64,000 nt of DNA from Nocardia otitidiscaviarum NBRC 14405. GTDB taxonomy: Bacteria; Actinomycetota; Actinomycetes; Mycobacteriales; Mycobacteriaceae. Under the pieces are notes generated by a model that was not told where the DNA came from, made no database searches, and was given only the letters and a program-made list of their open reading frames with translations. The translations under genes and the position numbers were made by a program. The stretch is taken from assembly GCF_000308635.1 (NCBI RefSeq), contig NZ_BAGD01000054.1:124001-188000 (forward strand), given 5' to 3'. Shown piece by piece: positions 43,884-54,406 of this stretch (within the stretch, counting starts at the first letter, position 1; every line of letters starts with the position of its first letter).

Positions 43884-43889
43884 TAGGCT
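43884..43889 (+). promoter_or_regulatory. Leaderless-type -10 box for the first SRPBCC gene
   Basis: TAGGCT, seven bases before the GTG at 43897. It lies in the 25-base gap after pimB'. Confidence 0.45.
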
Positions 43890-43896
43890 CAGCCGG

Positions 43897-44283
43897 GTGA
43901 GCAGTATCCAGGTTGCCGACCAGACGTTCGTCGCCGCGCCCGGGGCGGCGGTGGGCGAACTGCTGGCCGATCGCGCCCGCTGGCGCCACTGGTGGCCCGA
44001 CCTCACACTCGACGTGCGAGAAGATCGGGGCGAGAAGGGGATTCGCTGGACCGTCAAGGGACCGCTGACCGGCACCATGGAGGTGTGGTTGGAGGAGATG
44101 CTCGACGGCGTCATCCTGCACTACTTCCTGCACGCCGAACCGCCGGGCGCGGACGGCTTGTCGGCGCGTGATCTGATGGCCCGCAATCGGGCGCGCCGGG
44201 TCGCCGGGAAACGGATGGCCTTCGAGATCAAGGCGCGACTGGAGGCCGGACGACCGGCCGGCGTCGCTCCCGCACCCCGCTGA
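43897..44283 (+). CDS. SRPBCC-fold protein (Rv2186c-like)
   Basis: 128 residues from a GTG seven bases after a -10 box. START/polyketide cyclase-type features are RARWRHWWPDLTLDV, GIRWTVKGPLTGTMEVWLEE and the C-terminal helix KRMAFEIKARLE. These proteins have a deep cavity for a hydrophobic molecule. The size and place match Rv2186c as I remember. The second SRPBCC gene follows after 47 bases. Confidence 0.85.
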   Translation: MSSIQVADQTFVAAPGAAVGELLADRARWRHWWPDLTLDVREDRGEKGIRWTVKGPLTGTMEVWLEEMLDGVILHYFLHAEPPGADGLSARDLMARNRARRVAGKRMAFEIKARLEAGRPAGVAPAPR

Positions 44284-44330
44284 GCACCGTCGCCACCACC
44301 GTCGTCGCTGGAAAGGAAGCGTTGCCCGAT

Positions 44331-44768
44331 ATGGCCGACCGGACGCAGAGGTCGATCGTCATCGACGCCCCGTCGGATCGGGTGATGGCCGTCATCGCCG
44401 ACCTGGAGTCCTATCCGGAATGGGTGGCCGCGGCGCACGCGGTCGACATCCTGGAGAAGGGCTCCGACGGCCGTGCCCGCACCGCCCACTTCGTGCTGGA
44501 CGCGGGCGTCGTGAAGGACACCTACACCCTCGCCTACCGCTGGCGGCCGGACGGCAAGGCGGTGAGCTGGACGCTGGTGAGCGGTGACCTGCAGAAAGCG
44601 CAGGACGGCAGCTACGAGCTGATAGATCTGCCCGACGGCGGTACCCAGGTGGTGTACGAGCTGACGGTGGACCTGAACATCCCGATGATCGGCATGTTCA
44701 AACGCAAGGCCGAGAAGGTCATCACCGATACGGCATTGAAGGAACTCAAGAAACGGGTCGAAGGCTGA
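44331..44768 (+). CDS. SRPBCC-fold protein (Rv2185c-like)
   Basis: 145 residues from the ATG at 44331, with AAGGAAG 11 bases upstream; a TTG at 44322 is too near that site. Fold signatures are RSIVIDAPSDRVMAVIADLE, YPEWVAAAHAVDIL, YRWRPDGKAVSWTLVSGDLQ and the C-terminal helix GMFKRKAEKVITDTALKELK. It probably binds a lipid or isoprenoid. It stands between another SRPBCC gene and the ArsA-like ATPase gene, so the three may form one lipid- or membrane-protein-handling unit. Confidence 0.88.
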   Translation: MADRTQRSIVIDAPSDRVMAVIADLESYPEWVAAAHAVDILEKGSDGRARTAHFVLDAGVVKDTYTLAYRWRPDGKAVSWTLVSGDLQKAQDGSYELIDLPDGGTQVVYELTVDLNIPMIGMFKRKAEKVITDTALKELKKRVEG

Positions 44769-44806
44769 CCGCGAGCAGGACCAGGCCGCAACCATCAACC
44801 ACCCGG

Positions 44807-46096
44807 GTGGAACTGTTCGTCGGCAAGGGCGGGGTGGGCAAGACGACGCTGGCCTGCGCGACCGCCATGGCGTACGCGCGGGCCGGGCAGCGCGTGCTGC
44901 TCGCCTCCCTGGATCAGGCGCATTCGCTCGGTGACGCGTTGGGGGTGCGCATCGCGCACGATCCCGGCACGGTGCCGGGTGTGCAGACGGTGCGGCCGGG
45001 CCTCGATGTGATCGAGGTGGATTCCCTTGCGCTGCTGGAGGATCGGTTCCGCGAGGTGCTGCGGATGCTGTCCGGCGCGGGACACGATCACGGTATCGAC
45101 ATCGGTGCGCTGGACCCCGCCGAGCTGACCGGACTGCCCGGCGTGCAGGAACTGCTGGCGCTGCTGGAGATCGCGCAGTTCGTGGCGGACGAGGACTGGG
45201 ATGTGGTCGTGGTGGATTGCCCGCCGTCGGCCGATATGTTGCGCATCGTCACCGCACCCGACACGCTGCTCGGCTACCTGGAACGGGTCTGGCCCGCGCA
45301 CACCCGGACGTTGAGCGCCATCGGCGCGGATCTGCGACGCGCGGTGCTGGCCACCACGGTGGAGCGGATCGCGGCCGCGGTGTCGGGTGTGCGTGATCTG
45401 CTCGCCGATCGCACCCGCACCGGGGCGCGCCTGGTGACCGCCGCCGAACGGGTGGCGGTGGCGGAATCGACGCGGGTGCGCTCGGCCGCGGTGCTGCTCG
45501 GCCTGCGGCTGGACGCGATCCTGGTGAACAAGGTGCTGCCGCCCATGCCGCCCGTCGAAACCCGCGAGCTGCCCGATGCGGGTTCGCTCGCCGGTCCGGC
45601 ACACCCCGCGGTGCAGTGGTATTTCAACCGCCGTGCCGAGCAGTTGGAGGTGGTCGCGGAGTTGCGGCGGCGCGTGGACCCGACACCGGTCGTGGTGGTG
45701 GGGCACACCGGTGCCGAACCGGTGGGTCTCTCGGCGCTGTCGGCGATGTCCTTCGATGTCGATGCGAGTGGCGGCTGGGTCGGATCCGAACCGGTCCCTA
45801 TGCTGGGATCGGAAGTTGACGGTGTGCCCGCTGTCACCGGCGAGCCCATGGTGCGGCTGGAATCGGGGGCCGGCGTGCGGTCGGTGTACGCGATGCGCAT
45901 GCACCTACCGGTGGTCGATCCGTCGACCCTGCGCCTGGGACGAGTGGAGGACGATTTGATCGTGGGAGCGGACGGGGTCCGGCGTCGCCTGCGCCTTGCC
46001 CCGGTGTTGCGGCGGTGCACGGTCGAGAACGCCGAACTCGAGGGCGAACACCTCATCGTCCGATTCCGACCCGACCCTCAGGTATGGCCGATATGA
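44807..46096 (+). CDS. ArsA/GET3-like ATPase (Rv2184c-like)
   Basis: 429 residues from a GTG at 44807. The deviant Walker A GKGGVGKTT (6-14) starts the protein; a switch I-type sequence is LASLDQAHSLGDALG, and VVVDCPPSADMLRIV is the Walker B/switch II part. The C-terminal third is a separate beta-rich domain (GEPMVRLESGAGVRSVYAMR). It resembles ArsA/GET3 ATPases. The usual metalloid-binding cysteines are not evident, so arsenic export is unlikely. The ATGA overlap couples it to the next gene. Confidence 0.9.
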   Translation: MELFVGKGGVGKTTLACATAMAYARAGQRVLLASLDQAHSLGDALGVRIAHDPGTVPGVQTVRPGLDVIEVDSLALLEDRFREVLRMLSGAGHDHGIDIGALDPAELTGLPGVQELLALLEIAQFVADEDWDVVVVDCPPSADMLRIVTAPDTLLGYLERVWPAHTRTLSAIGADLRRAVLATTVERIAAAVSGVRDLLADRTRTGARLVTAAERVAVAESTRVRSAAVLLGLRLDAILVNKVLPPMPPVETRELPDAGSLAGPAHPAVQWYFNRRAEQLEVVAELRRRVDPTPVVVVGHTGAEPVGLSALSAMSFDVDASGGWVGSEPVPMLGSEVDGVPAVTGEPMVRLESGAGVRSVYAMRMHLPVVDPSTLRLGRVEDDLIVGADGVRRRLRLAPVLRRCTVENAELEGEHLIVRFRPDPQVWPI

Positions 46097-47298
46097 GCGA
46101 CCAGCACACCCGTGACCACCACGGCGCGAGCGAGGAGAACCTCGCCGAATTCGCCGCCGAACTCCGCCTGCTGGCCGAGGCCGTCCTGGAGCGTGTCGAA
46201 CCCGTACTCCGTAAGACCGCCGCCGACGGCCGCGCCGAATGGTCCAGTTGCGCCTGGTGCCCCGTATGCGCCGCGGCGGCCCTGCTGCGCGGCGAACACC
46301 ACGATGTGGTGGCCGCCATCGCCGACCATGGCACCGCCCTGGTGACGGTGCTGCGCGAAGCCCTCGCGGGAGTGCCGGTGGAGCCGATCATTCCGCCCGA
46401 GGTGGATCCGGATTCGCCCGAATATGCTGGGGCGCATCGGCATTCGTGGAACGAGCACGGTGCCGGGCCGGAGGGTGGCGCGGGGTACACGGGTCATCCG
46501 GGCGCGGCCGCCGGGGCCTGGACCGAGGGCATGGCCGGCGCTCCCGGCGCGGATCCTGGTGCGCCGGAACCGGATTCCGCGAGCCGCTCCGATGCGGCGG
46601 CCGGTCGTGATGCGGCGGCTGGCCGTGATACCGCGACCGGCGCTGATGGCGCGACCGGCGCTGATGGCGCGACGGGCTCTGACGGCGCGACCGACTCCGG
46701 GGCGGTGTCCGGCGCCGGGTCGGCGACCGGTCCAGCGCGCGGCGGCTTCTGGAGCACGGTCGCCGCGAATCTCCGCTCGCCGGACCGAGGTTCGACGGGT
46801 GGCGACGCTGCGTCGGGTGGTGAGAGCGGCGGCGGGAACCCGGTCGGTCCCACCGCCAGCGCCGGTTCGGGCGGGTATGGCAACGCGCCCGGATTCGGGG
46901 GCGCCGCGGGCGCCGATCCGTCGGCCACCTATCGGCAGCATTCCTACGACGAGACCGCGCAGCGGATCCCAACCTCCAGTCGCACAGACTGGTTCACGGC
47001 GGCCGCGGGTCCGAGCGGCGGCGGTCCGACCACATCGCCGGGCGATGTGGGCTCGTCGGCCGAACCCGCACGCCCATTCGCCGAGCCGACGCGTCCGGTC
47101 GCCGGTGAAGCCGGGCGCGGAGGCGGCGGGCGCGGGCAGGTGTCGGGGGGCCGCGGGCAGGAGTCGGGTAGCGGTGTGCCGTCGGCGGGCCGCGGTGGAG
47201 CGGGCGCGGGGCGCGGGGTACGGGGCACCGGACGTGAAGGGGCGGCGCGGTCCGGCTATGTTCCTATCTCCGTGACCATCAAGCCCCCTACAACATGA
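46093..47298 (+). CDS. Rv2183c-like protein with CxxCxxC motif and long repetitive tail
   Basis: 401 residues from the ATG in the ATGA overlap at 46093; an ATG at 46084 is also possible. The first 110 residues are conserved-looking: a helix (NLAEFAAELRLLAEAVLERV) then CAWCPVCAAAALLRGE, a CxxCxxC motif that could bind a metal, and HHDVVAAIADHGTALVTVLR. The rest is low-complexity Gly/Ala/Ser/Asp, with 18-bp repeats near 46600-46690 giving ATGADG-type hexapeptides. The M. tuberculosis counterpart is shorter as I recall. The final residues end just inside the next start codon (ATGA). Confidence 0.85.
   Translation: MSDQHTRDHHGASEENLAEFAAELRLLAEAVLERVEPVLRKTAADGRAEWSSCAWCPVCAAAALLRGEHHDVVAAIADHGTALVTVLREALAGVPVEPIIPPEVDPDSPEYAGAHRHSWNEHGAGPEGGAGYTGHPGAAAGAWTEGMAGAPGADPGAPEPDSASRSDAAAGRDAAAGRDTATGADGATGADGATGSDGATDSGAVSGAGSATGPARGGFWSTVAANLRSPDRGSTGGDAASGGESGGGNPVGPTASAGSGGYGNAPGFGGAAGADPSATYRQHSYDETAQRIPTSSRTDWFTAAAGPSGGGPTTSPGDVGSSAEPARPFAEPTRPVAGEAGRGGGGRGQVSGGRGQESGSGVPSAGRGGAGAGRGVRGTGREGAARSGYVPISVTIKPPTT
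46600..46690 (+). repeat. 18-bp repeats coding for hexapeptides
   Basis: GCGACCGGCGCTGATGGC-like units occur three times in a row (ATGADG), preceded by two related units (AAGRDA). Inside the Rv2183c-like gene, in frame. Confidence 0.65.
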
Positions 47299-48299
47299 CG
47301 GCCGCCATGGGGCAGCCGCTGACCGTCGGCGTGGATGTCGGCGGAACGAATATTCGCGCGTCCGTGGTGGACGGCGCGGGCGAGGTGCTGGATACCGTGA
47401 CCGCGCCGACGCCGCAGTCGGCGCGGGCGCTGGAGGACGGGCTGGCGCGGGCGGTGCGCGAACTGTGTGCGCGCCATCGGATCGGCGCGGTCGGGCTCGC
47501 GGTGGCCGGATTCGTGGACGAGGACCGGGCCACGGTGCGGTTCGCCCCGCATCTGCCGTGGGAGGACGCGCCCGTCGCCACCCGGCTCACCGAACGGCTC
47601 GGCCTGCCCGTGATCCTGGAACACGACGCCAATTCCGCCATGTGGGCCGAGTACCGGTTCGGTGCGGCCGCGGGTGGCCACAATGTGGTGCTGGTGGCGA
47701 TCGGCACCGGGATAGGAGCCGCGCTGCTGGTCGGCGGCCAGCTGTATCGCGGAAGCTACGGTGTCGCACCGGAACTCGGCCACATCCAGGTGGTGCCCAA
47801 CGGCCGCGCCTGCGCCTGCGGCAAACGCGGCTGCTGGGAACGGTATTGCAGCGGCACCGCGCTGGTCGATACGGCGCTGGAGCTGTTGGCCACCGATCCA
47901 CAGCGCTCCACCCTGCTGGCCCGCGAGGTGCACCGCGATCCCGATTCGCTGACCGGCCGCCGGGTGGCGGGCGCGGCGCAGGACGGCGATCCGGTGGCCC
48001 TCGACGTGATGGCGGACTTCGCGCGCTGGCTCGGCCTCGGACTCGCCGCCGTCAGCGATATCTTCGACCCGGACCTCATCGTCATCGCGGGCGGCGTGAG
48101 CACCTCGGCCCCGCTGTTCCTCGACGATGCCCGCGACCACTACGCCCAGTCCATCACCGGCGCGAAGCACCGGCGGCTGGCCCGCATCCGCACCGCGCAG
48201 CTCGGGGAGGCGGCGGGCATGATCGGCGCGGCCGAACTCGCCCGCGCGGCCCTGGTGGCGAACCCGGACGCGGTGTCGGCGGGCAACCCGCCCTGCTGA
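47295..48299 (+). CDS. ROK-family sugar kinase (glucokinase-like)
   Basis: 334 residues, coupled to the previous gene by ATGA. ATP site GVDVGGTNIRASV (about 13-25), the catalytic EHDANSAMWAE, GTGIGAALLV, and the zinc motif CACGKRGCWERYCSG. The C-terminal AGGVS is also present. ROK kinases phosphorylate hexoses such as glucose. Its fixed position next to the ArsA-like gene and plsC suggests a link to envelope glycolipid precursors, but that is inference. Confidence 0.92.
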   Translation: MTAAMGQPLTVGVDVGGTNIRASVVDGAGEVLDTVTAPTPQSARALEDGLARAVRELCARHRIGAVGLAVAGFVDEDRATVRFAPHLPWEDAPVATRLTERLGLPVILEHDANSAMWAEYRFGAAAGGHNVVLVAIGTGIGAALLVGGQLYRGSYGVAPELGHIQVVPNGRACACGKRGCWERYCSGTALVDTALELLATDPQRSTLLAREVHRDPDSLTGRRVAGAAQDGDPVALDVMADFARWLGLGLAAVSDIFDPDLIVIAGGVSTSAPLFLDDARDHYAQSITGAKHRRLARIRTAQLGEAAGMIGAAELARAALVANPDAVSAGNPPC

Positions 48300-48866
48300 A
48301 CCGCGTCCCGGACGGATCGGTGTCCACCGGACCACGCTGTGCCTGCCGGACTGGTCTGTGTTCTCGCGACCGGATTGCGGTGTTCCTGCGGACTGGGTGT
48401 GGCATGTGCTCGACGGCCCGCTGCGCGTAGTGTCGGCGTTGTCCGAGGTGTCCGTGGGAGTGGGGCGTGTCCGCAGCACCCGGCTGTGTCCGCCGGATGG
48501 GCTGCGTCCGTGCGGCGCGGGGCTGTGTTGGCGGCGCGGGGCTTGTGTTATCGGGGGAGGACAGCGTTCTCGGGCAGGGCCGTGCTAGTGGGCCGGTGAC
48601 CCGTGTCGGACGCGTACCGTTACCGTCGGACGCATACCGCCGGCGCGGCGGGGTATGCCGAAGGCGTTGCGGGCCGCGGCGTCTCGCCCCGGCCGCGACG
48701 GTGGCCTTGAAGCGCGGGCCGCTGCCAGCAGGTTCGGTGTGTGCCAACCGTGTGAAAACTGCCGCCGGGGTTGGTTACGCCGGAGTCTCGGCGGTAGAGT
48801 CGGCAGCTGACGGTGGTGCCCGCAATGAGGCCGGTCCCGATCAGGAAAATCAGGGGAAAGGACGCG
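48300..48866. other. Intergenic region before plsC with a 20-bp-spaced direct repeat
   Basis: No gene is supported in 567 bases. GTCGGACGCGTACCG (48605-48619) and GTCGGACGCATACCG (48625-48639) are 15-base direct copies set two helical turns apart, a layout typical of a regulator site. Confidence 0.5.
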
Positions 48867-49592
48867 ATGTTCTACTGGCTGCTGAAGTTCGTGTTGGTGG
48901 GACCGCTCATGCATCTCGTCAACCGACCCGAGGTCGAGGGAGTGGAGCACATCCCGACCAAGGGCGCGGCGATTCTGGCCGGTAACCACCTGTCGTTCAC
49001 CGACTGGCTGTTCACCCCGCTCATGAGCCCCCGACGCATCACCTATCTGGCCAAGGCCGAGTACTTCACCACCCCCGGCATCAAGGGCCGTTTGCAGAAG
49101 TTCTTCTTCTCCGGCACCGGCCAGTACCCCATCGACCGCAGCGGTGCCGACGCCGCCGAATCGGCCCTCAACACCGCGCGCAAGCTACTGGCGGAGGGCC
49201 GCCTGGTCGGCCTGTACCCGGAGGGCACCCGCTCCCCGGACGGCCGCCTCTACAAAGGCAAGACCGGGGTGGCACGCCTCGCCCTGGAGACCGGTGTCCC
49301 GGTGATCCCGGTGGCCCTGATCGGCACCGACGAGGTGTGCCCACCCGGTCCGTTCCGCTGGCGCAAGAAGAAGGTCATCGTGAAGTTCGGTGCGCCCATC
49401 GACTTCTCCCGCTACGAGGGCATGGGCGGCAACCGCTTCGTGGAGCGCGCCGTCACCGACGAGATCATGTACGAGCTCATGCGGATGTCGGGGCAGGAAT
49501 ACGTGGACGTGTACGCCGCCAGTCTGAAGAAGGGCGTGCCCACCGGTTCGCGGCCGGACGCCGACCGCATCCCGCAGACCATGGCGGGCTGA
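48867..49592 (+). CDS. plsC: 1-acyl-sn-glycerol-3-phosphate acyltransferase family (PlsC, Rv2182c-like)
   Basis: 241 residues from the ATG at 48867, with GGGGAAAGGA just upstream. HxxxxD motif NHLSFTD (H41, D46), GTGQYPIDRSG, YPEGTRSPDG and VPVIPVALIG are the four PlsC motifs. It moves an acyl group onto lysophosphatidic acid or a related lipid at the inner leaflet. A hydrophobic start (FYWLLKFVLVGPLMHL) suggests a membrane contact. It has its own upstream region but sits in the same direction as the group before it. A strong terminator follows. Confidence 0.95.
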   Translation: MFYWLLKFVLVGPLMHLVNRPEVEGVEHIPTKGAAILAGNHLSFTDWLFTPLMSPRRITYLAKAEYFTTPGIKGRLQKFFFSGTGQYPIDRSGADAAESALNTARKLLAEGRLVGLYPEGTRSPDGRLYKGKTGVARLALETGVPVIPVALIGTDEVCPPGPFRWRKKKVIVKFGAPIDFSRYEGMGGNRFVERAVTDEIMYELMRMSGQEYVDVYAASLKKGVPTGSRPDADRIPQTMAG

Positions 49593-49620
49593 CCACCGGA
49601 CCGACCCCCGATTCGACGAC

Positions 49621-49660
49621 GAGCCCCCGGGAAGACCGAGTCTTCCCGGGGGCTCGTCTG
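49621..49660. terminator. Bidirectional terminator between plsC and the exonuclease gene
   Basis: Perfect 16-bp stem (49621-49636 with 49640-49655), three-base loop, then TCTGTTG. The genes on both sides converge on it. Confidence 0.85.
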
Positions 49661-49673
49661 TTGCTTCCGGTTC

Positions 49674-51814
<2,141 letters not shown>

Positions 51815-51825
51815 GAACCGGATTC

Positions 51826-51865
51826 ACGCGTGTGGCCCGTGCCGATCGGCACGGGCCACACGCGT
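51826..51865. terminator. Perfect 40-bp palindrome between aroG and pknL
   Basis: Symmetrical about 51845/51846 with no mismatch. It lies between convergent stop codons and probably ends both transcripts. Confidence 0.8.
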
Positions 51866-51884
51866 CTGCACCGCAATCGAATTA

Positions 51885-53921
51885 TCAGGGCAAGGCGACA
51901 AGGGTGATGGTGGAACCCGGTTCGACCTTCGCGCCGGGCACGCTGCTCTGCGAGATGACGATCGAGGAATCACTCGGGGCGAGCTGCCGCACCGACACGC
52001 CCAGGCCGAGGGCCTCGAGCTTCGCGCGGGCGTCGCCGACGCTGGAACCGAGCAGACCCGGCACCTCCACGGCATTGGAGATGAGCAGGACCACGCCCTG
52101 ACTGGAGTCGATGGTGGTGCCGGCGGCCGGATCGGTCCCGGCCACCTCACCGGCCTTGACCTTGGAGTCGAATTCGACCCTGGTGCCGGTGACCTCGATG
52201 CCGACCGCGTCCAGCGCGGCTCTCGCCTCCTCCTCGGTCTTGCCCCGCACATTCGGGAGCTCGACCGGGGCGGAACCCTTGCTCGTGTACACCTTCACGT
52301 CCGCGCCCATCGGCAGAATCGTGCCGGGGTCCGGATCCACCTTGGCGACCGTGCCCTCCGCCGCCGTACTGGAGACCTCCCCGGCATCCACCGGGGTCAG
52401 TCCGGCATCTCTGATCGCCTGCTCGACGCTCTGCACGTCCTGGCCCGGTCGGATATCGGGCACCTTGGGTTTGCCGCTGGAGATGAGCACCGCCACCGTG
52501 GAACCCTTGACCACCTTGGTTCCGGCAGACGGATCGGTGCCGACCACATTGCCCATCGGAATCGTGTCGGACGCCTTGTCTCTCACCTCGGTGTCGAAAC
52601 CGGCGGCCTGGAGGGTGGCGACGGCGCGTTCGCGGTCCATTCCCGCGATGGCCGGAACCGCTTCGTAGCGGCCCACACCCAGCCACCAGCCGCCGATGCC
52701 GAGCAGCAGGGCCAGCACCACCACCGCGCCGAGCCACAGCACGGCGGTGCGGCGGGATCTGCCGCGATCGGCCAGGTAGCCGTTGCGCGGCGGTTGATCG
52801 CCGTGCGGGGGCAGGGTGGGCGGTGGTGCGTGCGCGGCCGACTGCGCGTAGTCCGGAGGTAGCTCCCGGGCCGCCGTCATCACCCGGGTGTGCTGGTGGG
52901 CGGGCGGTGCGGCCGCCTGCGGCACCCGCGTGGTCGGCGGCTCGGCCGGAAGCCGCGTCGTCATATCGGCGGCACCGACGGGGGCCGGGCGCGAACGGGA
53001 TTCGGCCGGTGCGGCCGGTGCCGGGGTGGGGCCGACGCGGTAGCGGGCGCTGAGGTGTTCCGCGGATTCCTGCGGTGCGGGCACCCGGTAGGCGGGCAGT
53101 TGCAGCACCTGGGCGATGCGGCGGATCTCGGCGGCCATCTCGTTGCCGTCGGCGAAGCGGTGCGCGGGTTCGCGGGCGGTGGCGTGCGCGACCAGCTCGT
53201 CGAATTCCGGTGGGACGCCGGAGATGTGGTGGCTCGGGCTGGGGACGTCGTTCTCCACCCGCTGCAAGGCGATGGACAGCGAGTTGTCGCCGGTGAACGG
53301 GGTGCGCCCGGTGAGCATTTCGAAGATGAGCACGCCCGCGGCGTAGACGTCGCTGCGCGCGTCGGCGTGGCCGCTGGTGACCTGTTCGGGGGAGAGGTAG
53401 GCGGCGGTGCCGAGAATGACGCTGGCCGAGGTGATATTGGCGGCGGCCACCGCCCGCACCAGACCGAAATCGGCGATCTTGACCTCGCCGGAGTCGGAGA
53501 TGAGCACATTCTCCGGTTTGATGTCGCGGTGCACCAGCCCGGAGGAGTGCGCCACGCCGATGGCCTGCATGACCGGTTCGATCACGGCGCGCACCGCGTG
53601 CGGGGGCATGGGGCCGCGTTCGCGCAGCAGTTCGCGCAGGGTGCCGCCCTCGACCAATTCCATGATGAGGAACGGGTGGTCGCCGTCCACACCCTGGTCG
53701 TAGACGGCCACCAGGGCCGGATGCTTGAGCTTGGCGACCGCGCGCGCCTCGAGTTCGAAACGGGTGAGGAACTGGGGGTCGGCGGCGAATTTGGGATCCA
53801 TCACCTTGATCGCGACCGGGCGGTCCAGACGGGTGTCCTCACCTCGGAACACCATTGACATACCGCCACGCGCGATCGGCGCATCGATGCGGTAGCGCCC
53901 TTCCAGGATCTGGCCGATCAA
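51885..53921 (-). CDS. pknL: Serine/threonine protein kinase with four PASTA domains (PknL-like)
   Basis: 678 residues from a TTG at 53921, with GGAAGGG six bases upstream. Kinase domain 1-270: GGMSMVFRG loop, Lys39 (VAIKVMD), HRDIKPEN (131-138, catalytic D132), DFGLVRA (151-157) and GTAAYLSPEQ. A linker, one membrane helix (about 390-415), then four PASTA repeats to the end. PASTA domains sense peptidoglycan fragments or lipid II. As I recall, the M. tuberculosis PknL has no PASTA domains while the corynebacterial one has them, so the long form is likely ancestral. It is divergent from the Rv2175c-like gene, whose mycobacterial homologue is a PknL substrate. Confidence 0.94.
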   Translation of the reverse strand: MIGQILEGRYRIDAPIARGGMSMVFRGEDTRLDRPVAIKVMDPKFAADPQFLTRFELEARAVAKLKHPALVAVYDQGVDGDHPFLIMELVEGGTLRELLRERGPMPPHAVRAVIEPVMQAIGVAHSSGLVHRDIKPENVLISDSGEVKIADFGLVRAVAAANITSASVILGTAAYLSPEQVTSGHADARSDVYAAGVLIFEMLTGRTPFTGDNSLSIALQRVENDVPSPSHHISGVPPEFDELVAHATAREPAHRFADGNEMAAEIRRIAQVLQLPAYRVPAPQESAEHLSARYRVGPTPAPAAPAESRSRPAPVGAADMTTRLPAEPPTTRVPQAAAPPAHQHTRVMTAARELPPDYAQSAAHAPPPTLPPHGDQPPRNGYLADRGRSRRTAVLWLGAVVVLALLLGIGGWWLGVGRYEAVPAIAGMDRERAVATLQAAGFDTEVRDKASDTIPMGNVVGTDPSAGTKVVKGSTVAVLISSGKPKVPDIRPGQDVQSVEQAIRDAGLTPVDAGEVSSTAAEGTVAKVDPDPGTILPMGADVKVYTSKGSAPVELPNVRGKTEEEARAALDAVGIEVTGTRVEFDSKVKAGEVAGTDPAAGTTIDSSQGVVLLISNAVEVPGLLGSSVGDARAKLEALGLGVSVRQLAPSDSSIVISQSSVPGAKVEPGSTITLVALP

Positions 53922-54017
53922 GTGTTGCCCTTCCCGATATTTCCCTACGGGGACCCGTACGACTCACCCGATCGTAGTCTGGACGGGGTGTGATGCGACG
54001 TTGCCGCCGCGACGGAC

Positions 54018-54023
54018 TACCGT
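54018..54023 (+). promoter_or_regulatory. Leaderless-type -10 box for the Rv2175c-like gene
   Basis: TACCGT, seven bases before the GTG at 54031. Confidence 0.5.
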
Positions 54024-54030
54024 TGTGCGG

Positions 54031-54399
54031 GTGAGTGCCTTCCCTTGCAGCGACGACGTCCTCCCGGCTTCGGTCACCCTGATCCCGCTGCCCGATGTGG
54101 CGGACCAGCTCGGCATGGTCGTCACCCGGGTGCATCAGATGCTGCGCGACCACCAGCTCATCGCGGTGCGCCGCGACGGGGTCGCCGGTATTCCGAAGGA
54201 CTTCTTCGACTCCACTGGCGCCGTCACCAAACACCTGACCGGTCTGATCACCGTCATGCGTGACGCCAAGTACACCGACGAGGAAATCCTCGAGTGGATC
54301 TACACCGAGGACGACTCCCTGCCCGGCCGTCCCATCGACGCCCTGCACGGCCCGCTGGCCCGCGAGGTCATTCGCCGCGCGGCCGCCGATCCGTTCTGA
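54031..54399 (+). CDS. Winged-helix DNA-binding protein, Rv2175c-like PknL substrate
   Basis: 122 residues from a GTG at 54031, chosen because it lies seven bases after a -10 box; the frame reaches 54001 with a TTG. A helix-turn-helix stretch (VADQLGMVVTRVHQMLRDHQ) and a short wing (LIAVRRDGVAGIP) precede a helical tail (PGRPIDALHGPLAREVIRRA). In M. tuberculosis, Rv2175c is phosphorylated by PknL, which stops its DNA binding. The N-terminal phospho-acceptor region is short here. It is followed by crtB, converging, after 7 bases. Confidence 0.9.
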   Translation: MSAFPCSDDVLPASVTLIPLPDVADQLGMVVTRVHQMLRDHQLIAVRRDGVAGIPKDFFDSTGAVTKHLTGLITVMRDAKYTDEEILEWIYTEDDSLPGRPIDALHGPLAREVIRRAAADPF

Positions 54400-54406
54400 G
54401 CCGAGA

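Noticed and set aside
44807..46096. Arsenite export ATPase
   Set aside because: The P-loop is ArsA-like, but the usual metalloid-binding cysteines and an arsB neighbour are missing. Neighbours suggest an envelope role.
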